Shown: positions 18,238-27,570, numbered from the stretch's first letter. The stretch: DNA of 64,000 nucleotides from Sporosarcina sp. E16_8 (GCF_017347095.1 NZ_JADPRZ010000011.1:1-64000), one strand, 5' to 3'. The notes: generated by a model from the letters alone, not told the origin. Numbers and translations: made by a program.

Positions 18238-18297
18238 TGGATATAGGTGAAAAGAAGAACTGACGATGCCAGCTCTTCACTTAATTTTTTATCAGAT

Positions 18298-18822
18298 TTA
18301 AACATCCGGGTAATCACATGAACGTAGAAAAGCGATACAAATTGCCATTTCACGTGAAGCGGATGTTGCAGTAAACTTCTTCCCACGATAAATATACGTA
18401 CATGTGTATGAACCTCTTGCCTTGTTTTTTTTACAAGAACCATCATGTTCAGGAAGCAAGCTTATTAGACGTTTTGCATCCTTTTCACTTTTTGTGTATT
18501 TCGCAGGTCTTTTCAAACCATGCGCTTTTTTAATTCCTGTTAGGCGGTAGCGATGTATATACCAATCATGAATTACGCCATCCAATTCTCTTGAAGGGAG
18601 ATAACCTCCGATGGCCTGGTGACTACTGAAGTTGTCCTGCATCTTCAAAATTGCCAAAGTTAGAGCCATCGAAAGCGAGAAAATTGATACGGAAAACGCA
18701 AAAACACCTTCAGAGGAAATTTTTTCACTTCCTCCAAATAGCAATCTGGTCGCATCGATTAATAATAAAGCTCCAGCTATTTGAAAAAAAGTAATAGCTC
18801 TTGTTAAAAATTTTTGTTTCAC
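18298..18822 (-). CDS. 174-residue two-helix membrane protein (leader-controlled set, gene 2)
   Basis: GTG start at 18822 behind GGAGGA. Two membrane helices occupy about residues 10-28 and 38-60. A cytoplasmic C-terminal domain of about 110 residues follows, rich in Lys, Arg and Tyr, with cysteines (GSCKKNKARGSYTCTYIYRG). I do not recognise the domain. Its 5' leader carries the second copy of the conserved hairpin and terminator. Confidence 0.68.
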   Translation of the reverse strand: MKQKFLTRAITFFQIAGALLLIDATRLLFGGSEKISSEGVFAFSVSIFSLSMALTLAILKMQDNFSSHQAIGGYLPSRELDGVIHDWYIHRYRLTGIKKAHGLKRPAKYTKSEKDAKRLISLLPEHDGSCKKNKARGSYTCTYIYRGKKFTATSASREMAICIAFLRSCDYPDV

Positions 18823-18870
18823 AATAAATTCCTCCTTAAAAAGTTTGATTATATTGTAAATTCAAGGTAC

Positions 18871-18971
18871 AAAAAAGCACTCTATCTATAATGTTAATTC
18901 GTCAGTAAAAAGACAAATGAACACTGAAAATAAAGTGCTTTCATAAATTCTTCTCTCCCGCGTGGGTGAAA
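18871..18971 (-). ncRNA. structured leader RNA, copy 2
   Basis: The hairpin at 18971-18952 (TTTC-A-CCC-ACGC-GGG-A-GAGA) is followed by a long stem (AAAGCACT at 18941-18934 pairing with AGTGCTTTTTT at 18881-18871) ending in a U run, before the gene at 18298-18822. An extended -10 (TGATATGAT, 19010-19002) lies about 30 bases upstream of the hairpin. Confidence 0.65.
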
Positions 18972-19160
18972 TTAAAAATAGTGTAAGTTAAATATGTAAT
19001 TATCATATCACACTAGTAGAAATTTACGAAAAAAAGAAGCGGAATGTACCGCCCCTAATTCTATTTCTTATTTAAAACAATATCGGTTTTTAATTTTCTC
19101 CATATTATAGGTGGTGCTACGAACAAATATCTGCTGGCAGCAAATCTCCTTAAAAAAGTT

Positions 19161-20096
19161 TTATAGCCATTTAAGAATCATTGTATCTAAAGCTATGAAT
19201 TTATCAACAGAACCACGCTTCATGGCAACGTCTAAGTCAGCAATCGTTTGTAATCGTTCCTGGATTTCAGTTAGTGAATAACTTTCAGCTTGTTCTTCAG
19301 CTATACGAAGTGCATATGGATGCATCTTAATAACACTTGAGGGATTCTGACCAATTTCTTGGACAGCCTTCACTTGATGAATAATCCGGAATTGACGCGC
19401 AATCAACAGGAGGATTTTGATAGGATCTTCTCCGAGTCGATACAAATCTTCTAAAATCTTTAGAGTGGAAGGTTCTTTTCTAACGATGCGAACAATTAGT
19501 TTAAATACATCGCTTTCTAAAGTTCGAGAGAGAATCCCTATTAACATGTCTTCCTCAATTTTTATATCATCTGTATAGCGCATCGACACCTTTTGAATTT
19601 CGCTATTTAGCAAAAAGAGGTCGGTTCCGAGCTGTTGGGTCATTAAGTCAGCTGCTTGATTTGAGACTGTCTTACCTTCTTCTTTGAAGCGTTCTTTAAT
19701 CCAACCTTGCACGTAGTGCATTGGTTTAGCTTCAAAAACCTTGGCGACCTTCATTACCTCTTTGACGACTTTTTTCCGTTTGTCGAGTTTTTCGTTTTGA
19801 ACCATCAATATTAATATAGTTTGTGGGTTAGGATTGCTTATATACTGAAGCAAACTATTCAAATCATGATCTATCTTTTTTCGAGGCACTTCGCCAGTAA
19901 GGAAATAGCAATCTTGTAGAATCAAAGTTTTAACATCTCCGAACAAATCAAGTGTCCGGGCATCTTCCATAGCTGTTTGAAGCGTCGTTTCACGCATATC
20001 AAGTTTGGATATGCTAAAAGGATCAACGTTTTTAATAAGTTCTTGTCTCTTCTCGTGGAGTAGAAAAGCTTCTGCTCCGTACAATAGATGTATCAT
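19161..20096 (-). CDS. holA: DNA polymerase III delta subunit, divergent copy
   Basis: A 311-residue clamp-loader delta subunit. It opens the beta clamp as part of the AAA+ loader (delta, delta-prime, tau). The N-terminal domain begins IHLLYGAEAFLLHEKRQELI, and the family segments QNEKLDKRKKVVKEVMK, WIKERFKEEGKTVSN and the C-terminal DLYRLGEDPIKILLLIARQFRIIHQV are clear. It is about 30 residues shorter than chromosomal HolA and sits among small membrane genes rather than beside comEC or rpsT. It is probably an extra copy carried by an accessory element. Confidence 0.9.
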   Translation of the reverse strand: MIHLLYGAEAFLLHEKRQELIKNVDPFSISKLDMRETTLQTAMEDARTLDLFGDVKTLILQDCYFLTGEVPRKKIDHDLNSLLQYISNPNPQTILILMVQNEKLDKRKKVVKEVMKVAKVFEAKPMHYVQGWIKERFKEEGKTVSNQAADLMTQQLGTDLFLLNSEIQKVSMRYTDDIKIEEDMLIGILSRTLESDVFKLIVRIVRKEPSTLKILEDLYRLGEDPIKILLLIARQFRIIHQVKAVQEIGQNPSSVIKMHPYALRIAEEQAESYSLTEIQERLQTIADLDVAMKRGSVDKFIALDTMILKWL

Positions 20097-20314
20097 TTAT
20101 ATTCCTCCAATTCTTCATAACATTTCACTGAAAATAGTACAGCTATTCGGTTATGTGTTTGAACGTTGAACAAGTCAGAGTATGACTTGAGTGTTTGCAT
20201 AGCATATGAGAAATCCTTTTATCCTGAACTCAGAACTGGCGACCAGCCTTTAGGGTGAACTGCAACGACTCCTAATATGTGCTCACGTAGATTTAAAAGG
20301 ACGTTCACTGCCTC

Positions 20315-20476
20315 TTAAGTGAAGAATGCCCATAATCGCAAAATACTCATGACTGCGAAAACGATTCCCAAAACCTTTAGGACAACGTTATGGACGAACT
20401 TGACTACTATCCAAAAGATGAACGCAACAATTACGAAAACGAACCAACCGTAGTTATTAATAAGGAATGAAAACAT
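20315..20476 (-). CDS. 53-residue hydrophobic membrane protein (leader-controlled set, gene 3)
   Basis: ATG at 20476 follows GGAAGGAGG, 8 bases away. One or two membrane helices fill most of the chain (YGWFVFVIVAFIFWIVV, then VLGIVFAVMSILRLW). The third copy of the conserved leader RNA precedes it. It resembles small stress-response or toxin-like membrane peptides, but I cannot name a family. Confidence 0.7.
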   Translation of the reverse strand: MFSFLINNYGWFVFVIVAFIFWIVVKFVHNVVLKVLGIVFAVMSILRLWAFFT

Positions 20477-20506
20477 CGATATTACCTCCTTCCATTGATA
20501 TCAGCG

Positions 20507-20622
20507 CAAAAAAAGCACTTTTTTCAATGAATGAACAGAAAAATCCTGTTACATTCACTCAAAAAAGTGCTTACACATAAACTGCATGTTAAATGAACTG
20601 TCTTCCTCCCGCGTGGGTGGAA
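20507..20622 (-). ncRNA. structured leader RNA, copy 3
   Basis: The hairpin at 20622-20603 (TTCC-A-CCC-ACGC-GGG-A-GGAA) is followed by a long terminator (AAGCACTTTTTT at 20572-20561, inner stem TGAATG/CATTCA, AAAAAAGTGCTT at 20524-20513, then seven T). The outer hairpin stem differs from the other copies with both sides changed together, which supports a conserved RNA fold. Confidence 0.7.
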
Positions 20623-20651
20623 TTTAATAAAGAATAAGTTGAATTGGTTAT

Positions 20652-20680
20652 ATTGTACAGAAAATAATTGAATATCGCAA
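20652..20680 (-). promoter_or_regulatory. promoter of leader copy 3
   Basis: TTGCGA and TACAAT with a 17-base spacer on the minus strand, about 30 bases before the hairpin. Confidence 0.72.
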
Positions 20681-20880
20681 GAATTCATTTCAAATTCGGA
20701 TTCCTTTATTACTGGAATCAACTCCTTCTTTATTAGGTGAGTTTAGATAAGCATTCGTGACAAAAGTAGATTTCTTCACAATTACTACACTCATTTAAGA
20801 GACAATAGCTTTACCTTCTTTAAATTATTAGTTTTGTGGGTACGCCTTAGGGTCGAAATGCGTATTAACCTACAACTTCC

Positions 20881-21108
20881 TTATTTGCTTTTGGTAGTAA
20901 TACTGCACTTCTTTTTGATGCACCAATGGAAGTGTTCGATAATGGCTAATAATAAAGTCAATTCAGCCATCAACTGAATATCAGACGAACATTCATCTTG
21001 TCTATTCTCATGATGTTTATTTTTATATAAAATAGAATAGTATTGAGCCTTCCTGTAGCCGATATATTTATTAAAATTATCCAATATGTTCATCCTTTTC
21101 TGTGTCAC
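20881..21108 (-). CDS. hypothetical 75-residue protein
   Basis: A small basic protein without a recognised family. The centre is helical and hydrophobic (LMAELTLLLAIIEHFHW) and the tail is lysine-rich with two cysteines. The start is uncertain. MNILDNF, with AAAAGG just upstream, is an alternative that would shorten it by five residues or so. Confidence 0.4.
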   Translation of the reverse strand: MTQKRMNILDNFNKYIGYRKAQYYSILYKNKHHENRQDECSSDIQLMAELTLLLAIIEHFHWCIKKKCSITTKSK

Positions 21109-21149
21109 TTTATGCGTAGACTTTGTATGGATAAAAATCTTTCAAACCC

Positions 21150-21566
21150 TCACGACTCCTCAAAATATATTTCTTTAAAGATGGCACGAACGACCTGACC
21201 AAGTATTTCATCATTATTAATTTCCTTTACCAATACACCTATGTGCTCCGTTATCATCGAATCAAGAGCATTTATTCTGTCCATACCCCTCGGTTTAGGA
21301 TTCTCCCTATCCCAAACAGCTAAATCTCTTCTAACGCCTTTCAGAACAGTCTGGGTGTCTTTTTCAACCTCGGCTCTTTTCACCCCGTTAGGACTCACAA
21401 AAAACGTGCTGCCATTCCATACAATATCTAGAACTTTAACTTTCATGATTTCTCCATTTTCTTTCTCTAGAAAAGCAGAATAATTACCAGCTCCACTAAC
21501 AAGCTCAACTACCTTAGTTTTTTCTCTTTTATATATTACAAAATCATTAATTCCAACGTATTTCAT
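21150..21566 (-). CDS. hypothetical 138-residue soluble protein
   Basis: GGAGAG lies 8 bases before the ATG. The N-terminal 60 residues look like a beta barrel (YVGINDFVIYKREKTKVVEL), followed by a helical half with many charged residues. No family recognised. The gene ends 41 bases before the next small frame on the same strand. Confidence 0.6.
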   Translation of the reverse strand: MKYVGINDFVIYKREKTKVVELVSGAGNYSAFLEKENGEIMKVKVLDIVWNGSTFFVSPNGVKRAEVEKDTQTVLKGVRRDLAVWDRENPKPRGMDRINALDSMITEHIGVLVKEINNDEILGQVVRAIFKEIYFEES

Positions 21567-22060
21567 TTTAGAAACACTCTCCTAAAGATTTAATTATATC
21601 GCCATTTGTACCCTTAGCGTAGCCACTGAAACGCACCTTTTGTTAGAGTATAAAAAAATATAGCTATACCGATACCCCATAGTCATCCAAAAATAATTTG
21701 GCTTTCAAAAGTTCTTGTTCTAATACTTCGTACTAAGAATACCAAGTGTTAAGGAAATTACCAAACATCATTATTATGGAACTTATCATTCCGATAACAA
21801 AAATTATCGTAAATACAACAAAAAAATTCTATTATCGAATCTTCTTTTTCTTTAAGCCACTTAAAACATTTCTTCACGCACACTCTCCTTGCTGCACTTA
21901 CACAGTATTTCATTTATATACCCCTTTCATTTTGCGACACATAATGATCGTACTGCGCGTTACCACATAGCTTGCTCCAAAATAAAATGGTATACTTCCT
22001 AATGGAATCAGAACCTTCAAAAAGGTCTTGAATATTCTCAATGAAAAGGACGTGATACAA
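21567..22060. other. intergenic region before the proline dehydrogenase gene
   Basis: I find no supported gene here. The frames present lack ribosome sites. It must hold the divergent promoters of the 21150-21566 gene and of proline dehydrogenase, but none is clear enough to mark. Confidence 0.35.
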
Positions 22061-23020
22061 ATGTCTACGGAAGCAGAACGACTTTCAAAAGCATTAAAAT
22101 CCATCGCACGAAACGAAGATATCAAGGCATACATAAAAAACTCCAAGGAACTGTATCCTCTCTTTATGAAAGCCGCAACACGATTTGTCTCAGGCCAAAC
22201 ACGAACGGATGGACTGGCACGTATTTCCACGCTTGCCAAAATGGGTTATCAAGTATCCATCGAGTACATCGGTGAAAACACACGCTCGGAAAATGAATGT
22301 ATCTTGGCAAAAAATGAATTTCTCGAACTGATTAACGAAATTGGCGCTAAAGAAATGAAATCAACCGTTTCTTTCGATCTATCACATTTAGGTATGTCAA
22401 TCTCAGATGAACTTGCAACTAAACACTTAGAAGAAATCGCACAACAAGCACAACAATACGATATCCAGCTCATGATTAGCATGGAGGAATCAGAAAAGAC
22501 CGATCAGATTCTTAACATATATAAAACATTGTCGCCGATGTATGCTAATCTCGGCATAACATTACAAGTACACTTACTACGTTCTCAATCTGACCTACAT
22601 GAATTACTTAAATTCCAAGGTAAAATCCGCTTAGTAAAAGGGGCTTATCAAGAAAAGGAAGGTACATATATACCACGATCTGTAGAACTAGATAAGCGTT
22701 ACGTTGATTTTGTTATGGCTTGTGTAGTGAGCAGTCATCCTCTGTCGATAGCTACACATGATGAAAAATTAGTAACAGTACTCAAAGAAAAAGGGCTGCT
22801 TGCTAATCCGAATACTGAAATAGAAATGCTAGATGGCGTTCGTCCAGATTTACTTAAATCATTGAGAGATGAGAATCTACAGACAAAGGTGTACGTCACA
22901 TATGGAACGGAATGGTACTTGTATCTTGCACATCGCATTGCAGAGCATCCACCAAATCTGTATACGTTTGTGTCTGATATGATTGAGTCAAAAAGCTTAC
23001 AGACCTCCCTTTATGAATAA
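22061..23020 (+). CDS. proline dehydrogenase
   Basis: A 319-residue FAD enzyme of the PutA/PRODH family, oxidising proline to pyrroline-5-carboxylate. The TIM-barrel signatures are present: SFDLSHLGMS, LQVHLLRS, KIRLVKGAYQEKEGTY, ATHDEKLV, EIEMLDGVRPDLLK, and the terminal VTYGTEWYLYLAHRIAEHPPN, which bears the substrate-binding arginine. The ATG at 22061 has AAAAGGA 10 bases upstream and is preferred to an upstream TTG. It is a single gene with a strong terminator and no P5C dehydrogenase beside it. It is a metabolic gene in an otherwise mobile neighbourhood. Confidence 0.9.
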   Translation: MSTEAERLSKALKSIARNEDIKAYIKNSKELYPLFMKAATRFVSGQTRTDGLARISTLAKMGYQVSIEYIGENTRSENECILAKNEFLELINEIGAKEMKSTVSFDLSHLGMSISDELATKHLEEIAQQAQQYDIQLMISMEESEKTDQILNIYKTLSPMYANLGITLQVHLLRSQSDLHELLKFQGKIRLVKGAYQEKEGTYIPRSVELDKRYVDFVMACVVSSHPLSIATHDEKLVTVLKEKGLLANPNTEIEMLDGVRPDLLKSLRDENLQTKVYVTYGTEWYLYLAHRIAEHPPNLYTFVSDMIESKSLQTSLYE

Positions 23021-23039
23021 AAAGGAGTATGGATATTTT

Positions 23040-23070
23040 AAAGGCAGAATGTTTTTCTCTGCCTTTTTTG
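23040..23070 (+). terminator. terminator of proline dehydrogenase
   Basis: AAGGCAGA ... TCTGCCTT stem followed by TTTTTT. Confidence 0.88.
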
Positions 23071-23101
23071 TTTCGCAGTTTGTGTCAAATACGTATTAAC
23101 G

Positions 23102-23405
23102 TTATCTAAAATCATTAATGCTTTGGGTAGCGACGGTAACAGTATTCGATTTTCTAACTCTGCGAGATACACAAGATAATTCCTTCACATAATCATTTAA
23201 TTTTTGACCAGGTGAAAAGTAATAACGCAATGGTTTACCCTCTTTTAGATCCTTATATTTTTTTCGAAAGGCAAAACGTTCTCGGAAATCCTTATATCCC
23301 TTGAATGCTGCTTCACTTTCTTCATTCGTCATCGTCAACAAATTGGCTTCATCTGCAATAATAGGTAAATACTTATTTTGTTTCTTTTTTTTGTCGTTTA
23401 TTCAT
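23102..23405 (-). pseudogene. small hypothetical gene with a frameshift in an A8 run
   Basis: An ATG at 23405 with AAAGGATG upstream opens MNKRQKK, then meets a run of eight A. Shifting by one base continues into KYLPIIADEANLLTMTNEES and on to a charged C-terminus (79 residues are open from 23341). With seven A the whole would be one protein of about 100 residues. It may be a broken gene, a phase-variable gene or a base-calling error. Family not recognised. Confidence 0.45.
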
Positions 23406-23532
23406 TTACTATACATCCTTTCTTATGGAATATAATGGTCGTACTTTGTATTAAGCTAACCGCTTAGCAATCTCGTAAATCACAATTATATGAATGTTTT
23501 TGTGTTTTTAATAAAAGAAAACGAAATATTTG

Positions 23533-23859
23533 TCACCCCACTAAATCGTTCACTAACCATTGTATTAGTGGAGTAAGTACGTTGAAATTTAAAATAAAAA
23601 TAGGTATGAGCATTATGAATGAGGCATTCATAATTTTGATGGCTGCATTTCTATTCATTTTTTTAGAAGATATATCAAGATATTCTGCTACAAACAGACC
23701 AAAAAAAGAAAAAAGTAAACCACAACCAAATATCAAATCTGTAATTAAGGGTATTCTTCCTCCTGGAATTAGAGTATTCACCCAAATAAACAGTGAAATA
23801 GAGACGAATACAAATCCTATTCTTCTTATTACCTTAGTGGTATCATACTTCACTTTCAT
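23533..23859 (-). CDS. 108-residue three-helix membrane protein
   Basis: AAAGGAAGA lies before the ATG. Helices span roughly residues 11-30, 38-60 and 75-100. No recognised family, no catalytic motif. Confidence 0.6.
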   Translation of the reverse strand: MKVKYDTTKVIRRIGFVFVSISLFIWVNTLIPGGRIPLITDLIFGCGLLFSFFGLFVAEYLDISSKKMNRNAAIKIMNASFIMLIPIFILNFNVLTPLIQWLVNDLVG

Positions 23860-23968
23860 TATGTTCTTCCTTTCTTATTACGCGAGATGTTTGTAATGTA
23901 CTTTAACTTTTACAGTAATCATGCAACCTCTTTCGTGTGTTACATCTGCTTTTCGAGCGTATTTTCCA

Positions 23969-24295
23969 TCATTCAATTGTAATTAAATTGCCGTTAAAAC
24001 TAAATTTGCTATCCTCTTTAATTAGGCTGAATAAATGACCATCAATTCCATTTAACTCCTGTAGAACACCGATAATACTACCATGAGAAGTAAGGAGGTT
24101 GTTATAGTGTTTTCCATCTACAAATACGAAAAATTTACCAGTAGGTAGGACATACTCAACTAAGATCGCTCTACCCTCCTTAAATTTCACTACACTTTTT
24201 TTTGTGTAAATAAAGACACGAATATTCTCTTCATTCTTTAACTTGTATGATTTGTAGGTTTGAAACCATCTACTATTACTAATAAATCTCAACAT
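23969..24295 (-). CDS. hypothetical 108-residue protein
   Basis: The ATG at 24295 (MLRFISNSRWFQ) follows GACGGGG. The chain is rich in beta-type residues, with VEYVLPTGKFFVFVDGKHY in the middle and no membrane helix. Family unknown. Confidence 0.5.
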   Translation of the reverse strand: MLRFISNSRWFQTYKSYKLKNEENIRVFIYTKKSVVKFKEGRAILVEYVLPTGKFFVFVDGKHYNNLLTSHGSIIGVLQELNGIDGHLFSLIKEDSKFSFNGNLITIE

Positions 24296-24512
24296 TTCCA
24301 ACCCCGTCCTTATATAGTCTTGGTCCTATAGCAGTTTCTGTAGTGTATTAGCATTTACAGGTATCAATTAACTCTTTACTACGCTCTGTACAACAGCAGC
24401 TTATGAACGTACAGTGAACTAGTTCTGTTTCTTATTGCATCTTGTCTATATCTTGATTGAGTCTAATCTTTTTACTCAATTTGACTTTTCCTTAATGAAG
24501 AGTTTGCAGCTA

Positions 24513-25003
24513 CTACTTTTTTTCTTTTACCTTTCTTCTCAGCCGCTCTTTTTGAACTGCTTCTTCGAATGAAAACCCTTTTTTTTCAAGACGACTTACT
24601 GTTGAAAGGATGACATCATTTGCACGACAGGCAGAAGACCTACTAGGAAATGTACTTCCATTCACCACGACTTCTTCACCCATTCTATTTCTTGGCACAT
24701 TTCCATTGTGTTTAACTGAAATACTAATTGCTACTTTCCTTGATATTCCGCGATTATCAATTAAGGATTGGACCTTTTGAGGATCTAATTCAAATTTAAC
24801 GCAAAGTTCCGAAAGGTTTAGATACTCAATCCCCTCATTAATAACGGCATGTTTCTTGATTCCTTGTTCCACTTTTTCTTCAAGTAATCTTTCTTTCGAA
24901 ATACCAGTTTTTTTGATTTTTCATATAAATAACTAGCATCTACCTTGAAATGATCGCATGCAACCTTAAAGCTTTTAAATTGTATATCTTTAATTATAAG
25001 CAA
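24513..25003 (-). CDS. modular DNA-binding-like protein read through an A_AAA_AAA frameshift site
   Basis: A TTG start at 25003 (GAAGGTG upstream) opens a 61-residue frame. At TCA-AAA-AAA-CTG a -1 shift joins it to the frame ending at 24513, giving ...YEKSKK-TGISKERLLEEKV-EQGIKKHAV... of about 163 residues. The shifted sequence restores the repeat logic: each unit ends in a short HTH-like block (VDASYLYEKSKKTGISKE; LDPQKVQSLIDNRGISR; RANDVILSTVSRLEKKGFSFEEA), as in NUMOD-type DNA-binding modules. A AAA AAA C is a classic slippery heptamer, so programmed frameshifting is possible, although a simple indel in the A7 run is equally likely. Confidence 0.6.
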
Positions 25004-25133
25004 AACTACACCTTCTTTATGGTTGTTTTCTCTTCAATTTTGACTTCTTCCAGCCTATACATAATGCTGATATGAAGTAGGCAATGAATCCAACTCCTTA
25101 TATATTCTTGTTCTTCGTCAATAAAACAACGAA

Positions 25134-25343
25134 TTATATACCCCTGAATAATTGTGAGACCCATTCAATTATAATTTTGGCATTAAATAATAGAAATGCC
25201 GAAATTATTAATAAGGACCCAAAATAGACATTCGTATCGTCTTGTTCATTCCTTTCACGTTTAAAATAGACACTTTTCAAAGTTTTATAAATAGCTATTA
25301 ATCCCCCTATAGATAAAACAGAAACTATTATTATTCGAATCAT
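25134..25343 (-). CDS. 69-residue two-helix membrane protein
   Basis: The ATG at 25343 has GGTGGAG 5 bases upstream. Helices at about residues 3-20 and 42-60. Function unknown. Confidence 0.55.
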   Translation of the reverse strand: MIRIIIVSVLSIGGLIAIYKTLKSVYFKRERNEQDDTNVYFGSLLIISAFLLFNAKIIIEWVSQLFRGI

Positions 25344-25444
25344 AAATACTCCACCATCCATTGTTACCTATAACCTGTTTACTATTGAATAATTCGTACT
25401 GTGAATTATTCGAGAATATCTTTCCGAAAGGTGTCTATAGCGAC

Positions 25445-25693
25445 TTAAATACAAAAGTATTCTATCGTTTGCAAATCGAGCGACTCGTGTTCCAGTGCTA
25501 ACTCTCTTTTGGCCATTTCAGTAGCATCGACATTAATGTGCAATCGAATTCGTGGTTCAAGTGTTGCCCATTCTTTTTTCGCAAACGATTTCTGTTCATG
25601 GGTTCCGTGAACAAGCATGCCGTTTAATAGGATCGCCTTTTCTAACATAACAGCAGCGTCAAATGAGTTAATTCCGGTGATAGTTGGTTCCAT
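25445..25693 (-). CDS. hypothetical 82-residue protein
   Basis: AAAGGAGT lies upstream of the ATG. A soluble helical protein (FDAAVMLEKAILLNGMLVHG) with a single C-terminal cysteine. No family recognised. Confidence 0.55.
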   Translation of the reverse strand: MEPTITGINSFDAAVMLEKAILLNGMLVHGTHEQKSFAKKEWATLEPRIRLHINVDATEMAKRELALEHESLDLQTIEYFCI

Positions 25694-25755
25694 AAGACTC
25701 CAACTCCTTTCGTTATCTTTACCATAAAACAGAACCAGATATGGTGCAAATTATC

Positions 25756-26511
25756 TCAGGTCTGGGACCCGCCGGGTTTATTTAGAAATGCCAGGATGTA
25801 ATGCAAATAGCTTCGAATATGCGTGATACGTTCGGTTAGTGATTGACTAACGACACGATAGAACGCCGCCCCCTCTTCGGTACTGTGTAAGTATCGAACG
25901 GTACGGCGCTCATCTGGCCAGTATCCAACTAATAAATTCTGTTCTTCCATATCACGTGCAACTTGATATAAGTACCCATTTGAAGGAGCCCATCCAAATA
26001 ATGCATTAAGTTGATCCTCAACTTGCGCCATGTAAAAAGAGGACCGTGTCAGACTGATATGAAGGGCCATGTATCTGACCACATCCTTAACGGATAATAG
26101 TTTGGCAAGATAGGACCGGAAATCATCATGAAGCAAGGCAACCTCGCCTGAAGGTTGTACCCCATTTTTAGTGAGGTGGTAATAGAAACGATCAATGACT
26201 GCAGTAATTTCCGAAAATCGCTGAAAATATGTCTTTTGATATTCTTGCAGCCGCTTTTTGCCAAGCTCAGTGATGTGATAATATTTTTTGCGTGACTTAG
26301 TAAAGGAAGTGAGGGAACCCTCTTTTTCGAGTCGGGCACCAATACGGGCTACATATTCGTAGCCAACACGTCGCCCAGGGAATTGAACAAGAAAGTTGTC
26401 ATAGAGTTCTCGTGGGTAAGTTTCCTGTTCTGAAGTTGAATGAAGCCAAAAGAGGGCCAGCGTATCCTGAACACTAAAACCAACGGTTTGTTGAAACGAC
26501 GGTACCATCAT
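25756..26511 (-). CDS. tandem PadR-like winged-helix protein
   Basis: A 251-residue cytoplasmic protein. ATG at 26511 follows AAAGGGTG. Residues 10-90 form one winged helix with a PadR-like wing (RLEKEGSLTSFTKSRKKYYHITELGKKRL). About 165-235 repeat the layout (SNGYLYQVARDMEEQNLLVG ... RTVRYLHSTEEGAAFYRVV). PadR proteins normally have one such domain and dimerise, so this may be a fused pseudo-dimer. No target gene is obvious next door. Confidence 0.68.
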   Translation of the reverse strand: MMVPSFQQTVGFSVQDTLALFWLHSTSEQETYPRELYDNFLVQFPGRRVGYEYVARIGARLEKEGSLTSFTKSRKKYYHITELGKKRLQEYQKTYFQRFSEITAVIDRFYYHLTKNGVQPSGEVALLHDDFRSYLAKLLSVKDVVRYMALHISLTRSSFYMAQVEDQLNALFGWAPSNGYLYQVARDMEEQNLLVGYWPDERRTVRYLHSTEEGAAFYRVVSQSLTERITHIRSYLHYILAFLNKPGGSQT

Positions 26512-27018
26512 AAAAAAACACACCCTTTTTCCAATTACTATACACCTCGTTAGTCTATACTTGCAATGCATTTGTCCGTTGCCGAATCTCCTTTTCGCCC
26601 TTCTTTCTTGTCCATTCTTAAAGACTGTTTTTTTATTCGAAATTACTTAATCCCCTCGAAGTGATCTTATAGATTCGAATTTATTTATTCGTTCGGGTGG
26701 GGGTGGGGCGTCGAAGCAGATAGGCGGTATGCGTTGGAGAACCTTTCGGTTCAGAATTGACATGGAGCGACCAGGGGGAAGTACAGTGGTTTAAGGATAG
26801 TCAAGATCAAGACGAGGATGCGTGAATCCATCTCTTCAGTGGAATATCATTGAACGGTACGGAATATCAAGGTAGTGGCATATGACTCTTTACAATATAG
26901 TCTAACGAGGTCTGCTATATTTACCATTTGAGCTTGATTAGTTTCCTACATCTCGGCTATTAAAAAAAATTTAAAATTTTTTTATTTAGTATTTCAATAC
27001 TTGATTTTTGAGAAACAT
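26512..27018. other. 507-bp intergenic stretch
   Basis: No gene supported. A G-rich run (GGGTGGGGGTGGGG at about 26696-26709) stands out from the AT-rich surroundings. Otherwise I see nothing. Confidence 0.35.
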
Positions 27019-27420
27019 TTAACATATTAGACACTCCTCTTTAATTTGTGGTACGTGTAACCCAAGGCTATTTAGTGCATAATTATTCATTAACCAACTC
27101 CAGATACCGGTTTCATCATTTATCACAATAGATAGATCCTTCCCCGGTATATTGGTATCATTTTTTCTAATGTATTCGCTCATAGACATATATTTTTGTT
27201 TGGATATGTGCTGTATTGACTCCACAAGTTACTTGGCAAGTCAGCTGAAGTGCGTCTGTATCCACTGATCAGGTTCCATACGCCGTCCCCTGGTTACGAG
27301 ACTCACCTAATACAAGGAATGACGGTATAAGGCGCTCTGTAATCGTTTCGGGAACAGAGACAGGTAATTTGATTAATCCACTTTTAATTGACAACTTTGC
27401 TCGTTTACTTCAATGATTAT
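27019..27420 (-). pseudogene. C-terminal remnant of the HTH protein family found at 30242
   Basis: In shifting frames the minus strand matches the C-terminal third of the intact protein: VPETITE-RLI-SFL near 27340, then NLISGYRRTSADLPS-like sequence, then SIQHISKQKYMSMSEYIRK against TLHDISKQQDKTISEYIED. Several frameshifts are present. The tail beyond SEYIRK is unrelated. The N-terminal half is absent. Confidence 0.68.
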
Positions 27421-27526
27421 TAATTCCTTAGGTTGAGCATCCATAAAGCTTACCTCCTAATTAGCCATGCACAGCAGGTTTTTATAACGCTAGCAATATC
27501 CATTGATGTGAAGCACTGATTGTTAA

Positions 27527-27570
27527 GCATAAAAAAGCTCGAACTACATTTCTGCAGTTCAAGCTAAAAA
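27527..27570 (-). terminator. terminator of the Fic gene
   Basis: AGCTTGAACT ... AGTTCGAGCT stem followed by TTTTTT on the minus strand. Confidence 0.85.

Noticed and set aside
18057..20622. Leader RNAs as T-box or guanidine-II riboswitches
   Set aside because: The T-box sequence is absent, and the guanidine-II class has two hairpins with ACGR loops, whereas here there is one with ACGC.
25006..25130. Minus-strand frame ending YRLEEVKIEEKTTIKKV between two small genes
   Set aside because: The composition looks protein-like, but no ATG, GTG or TTG with a ribosome site starts it.
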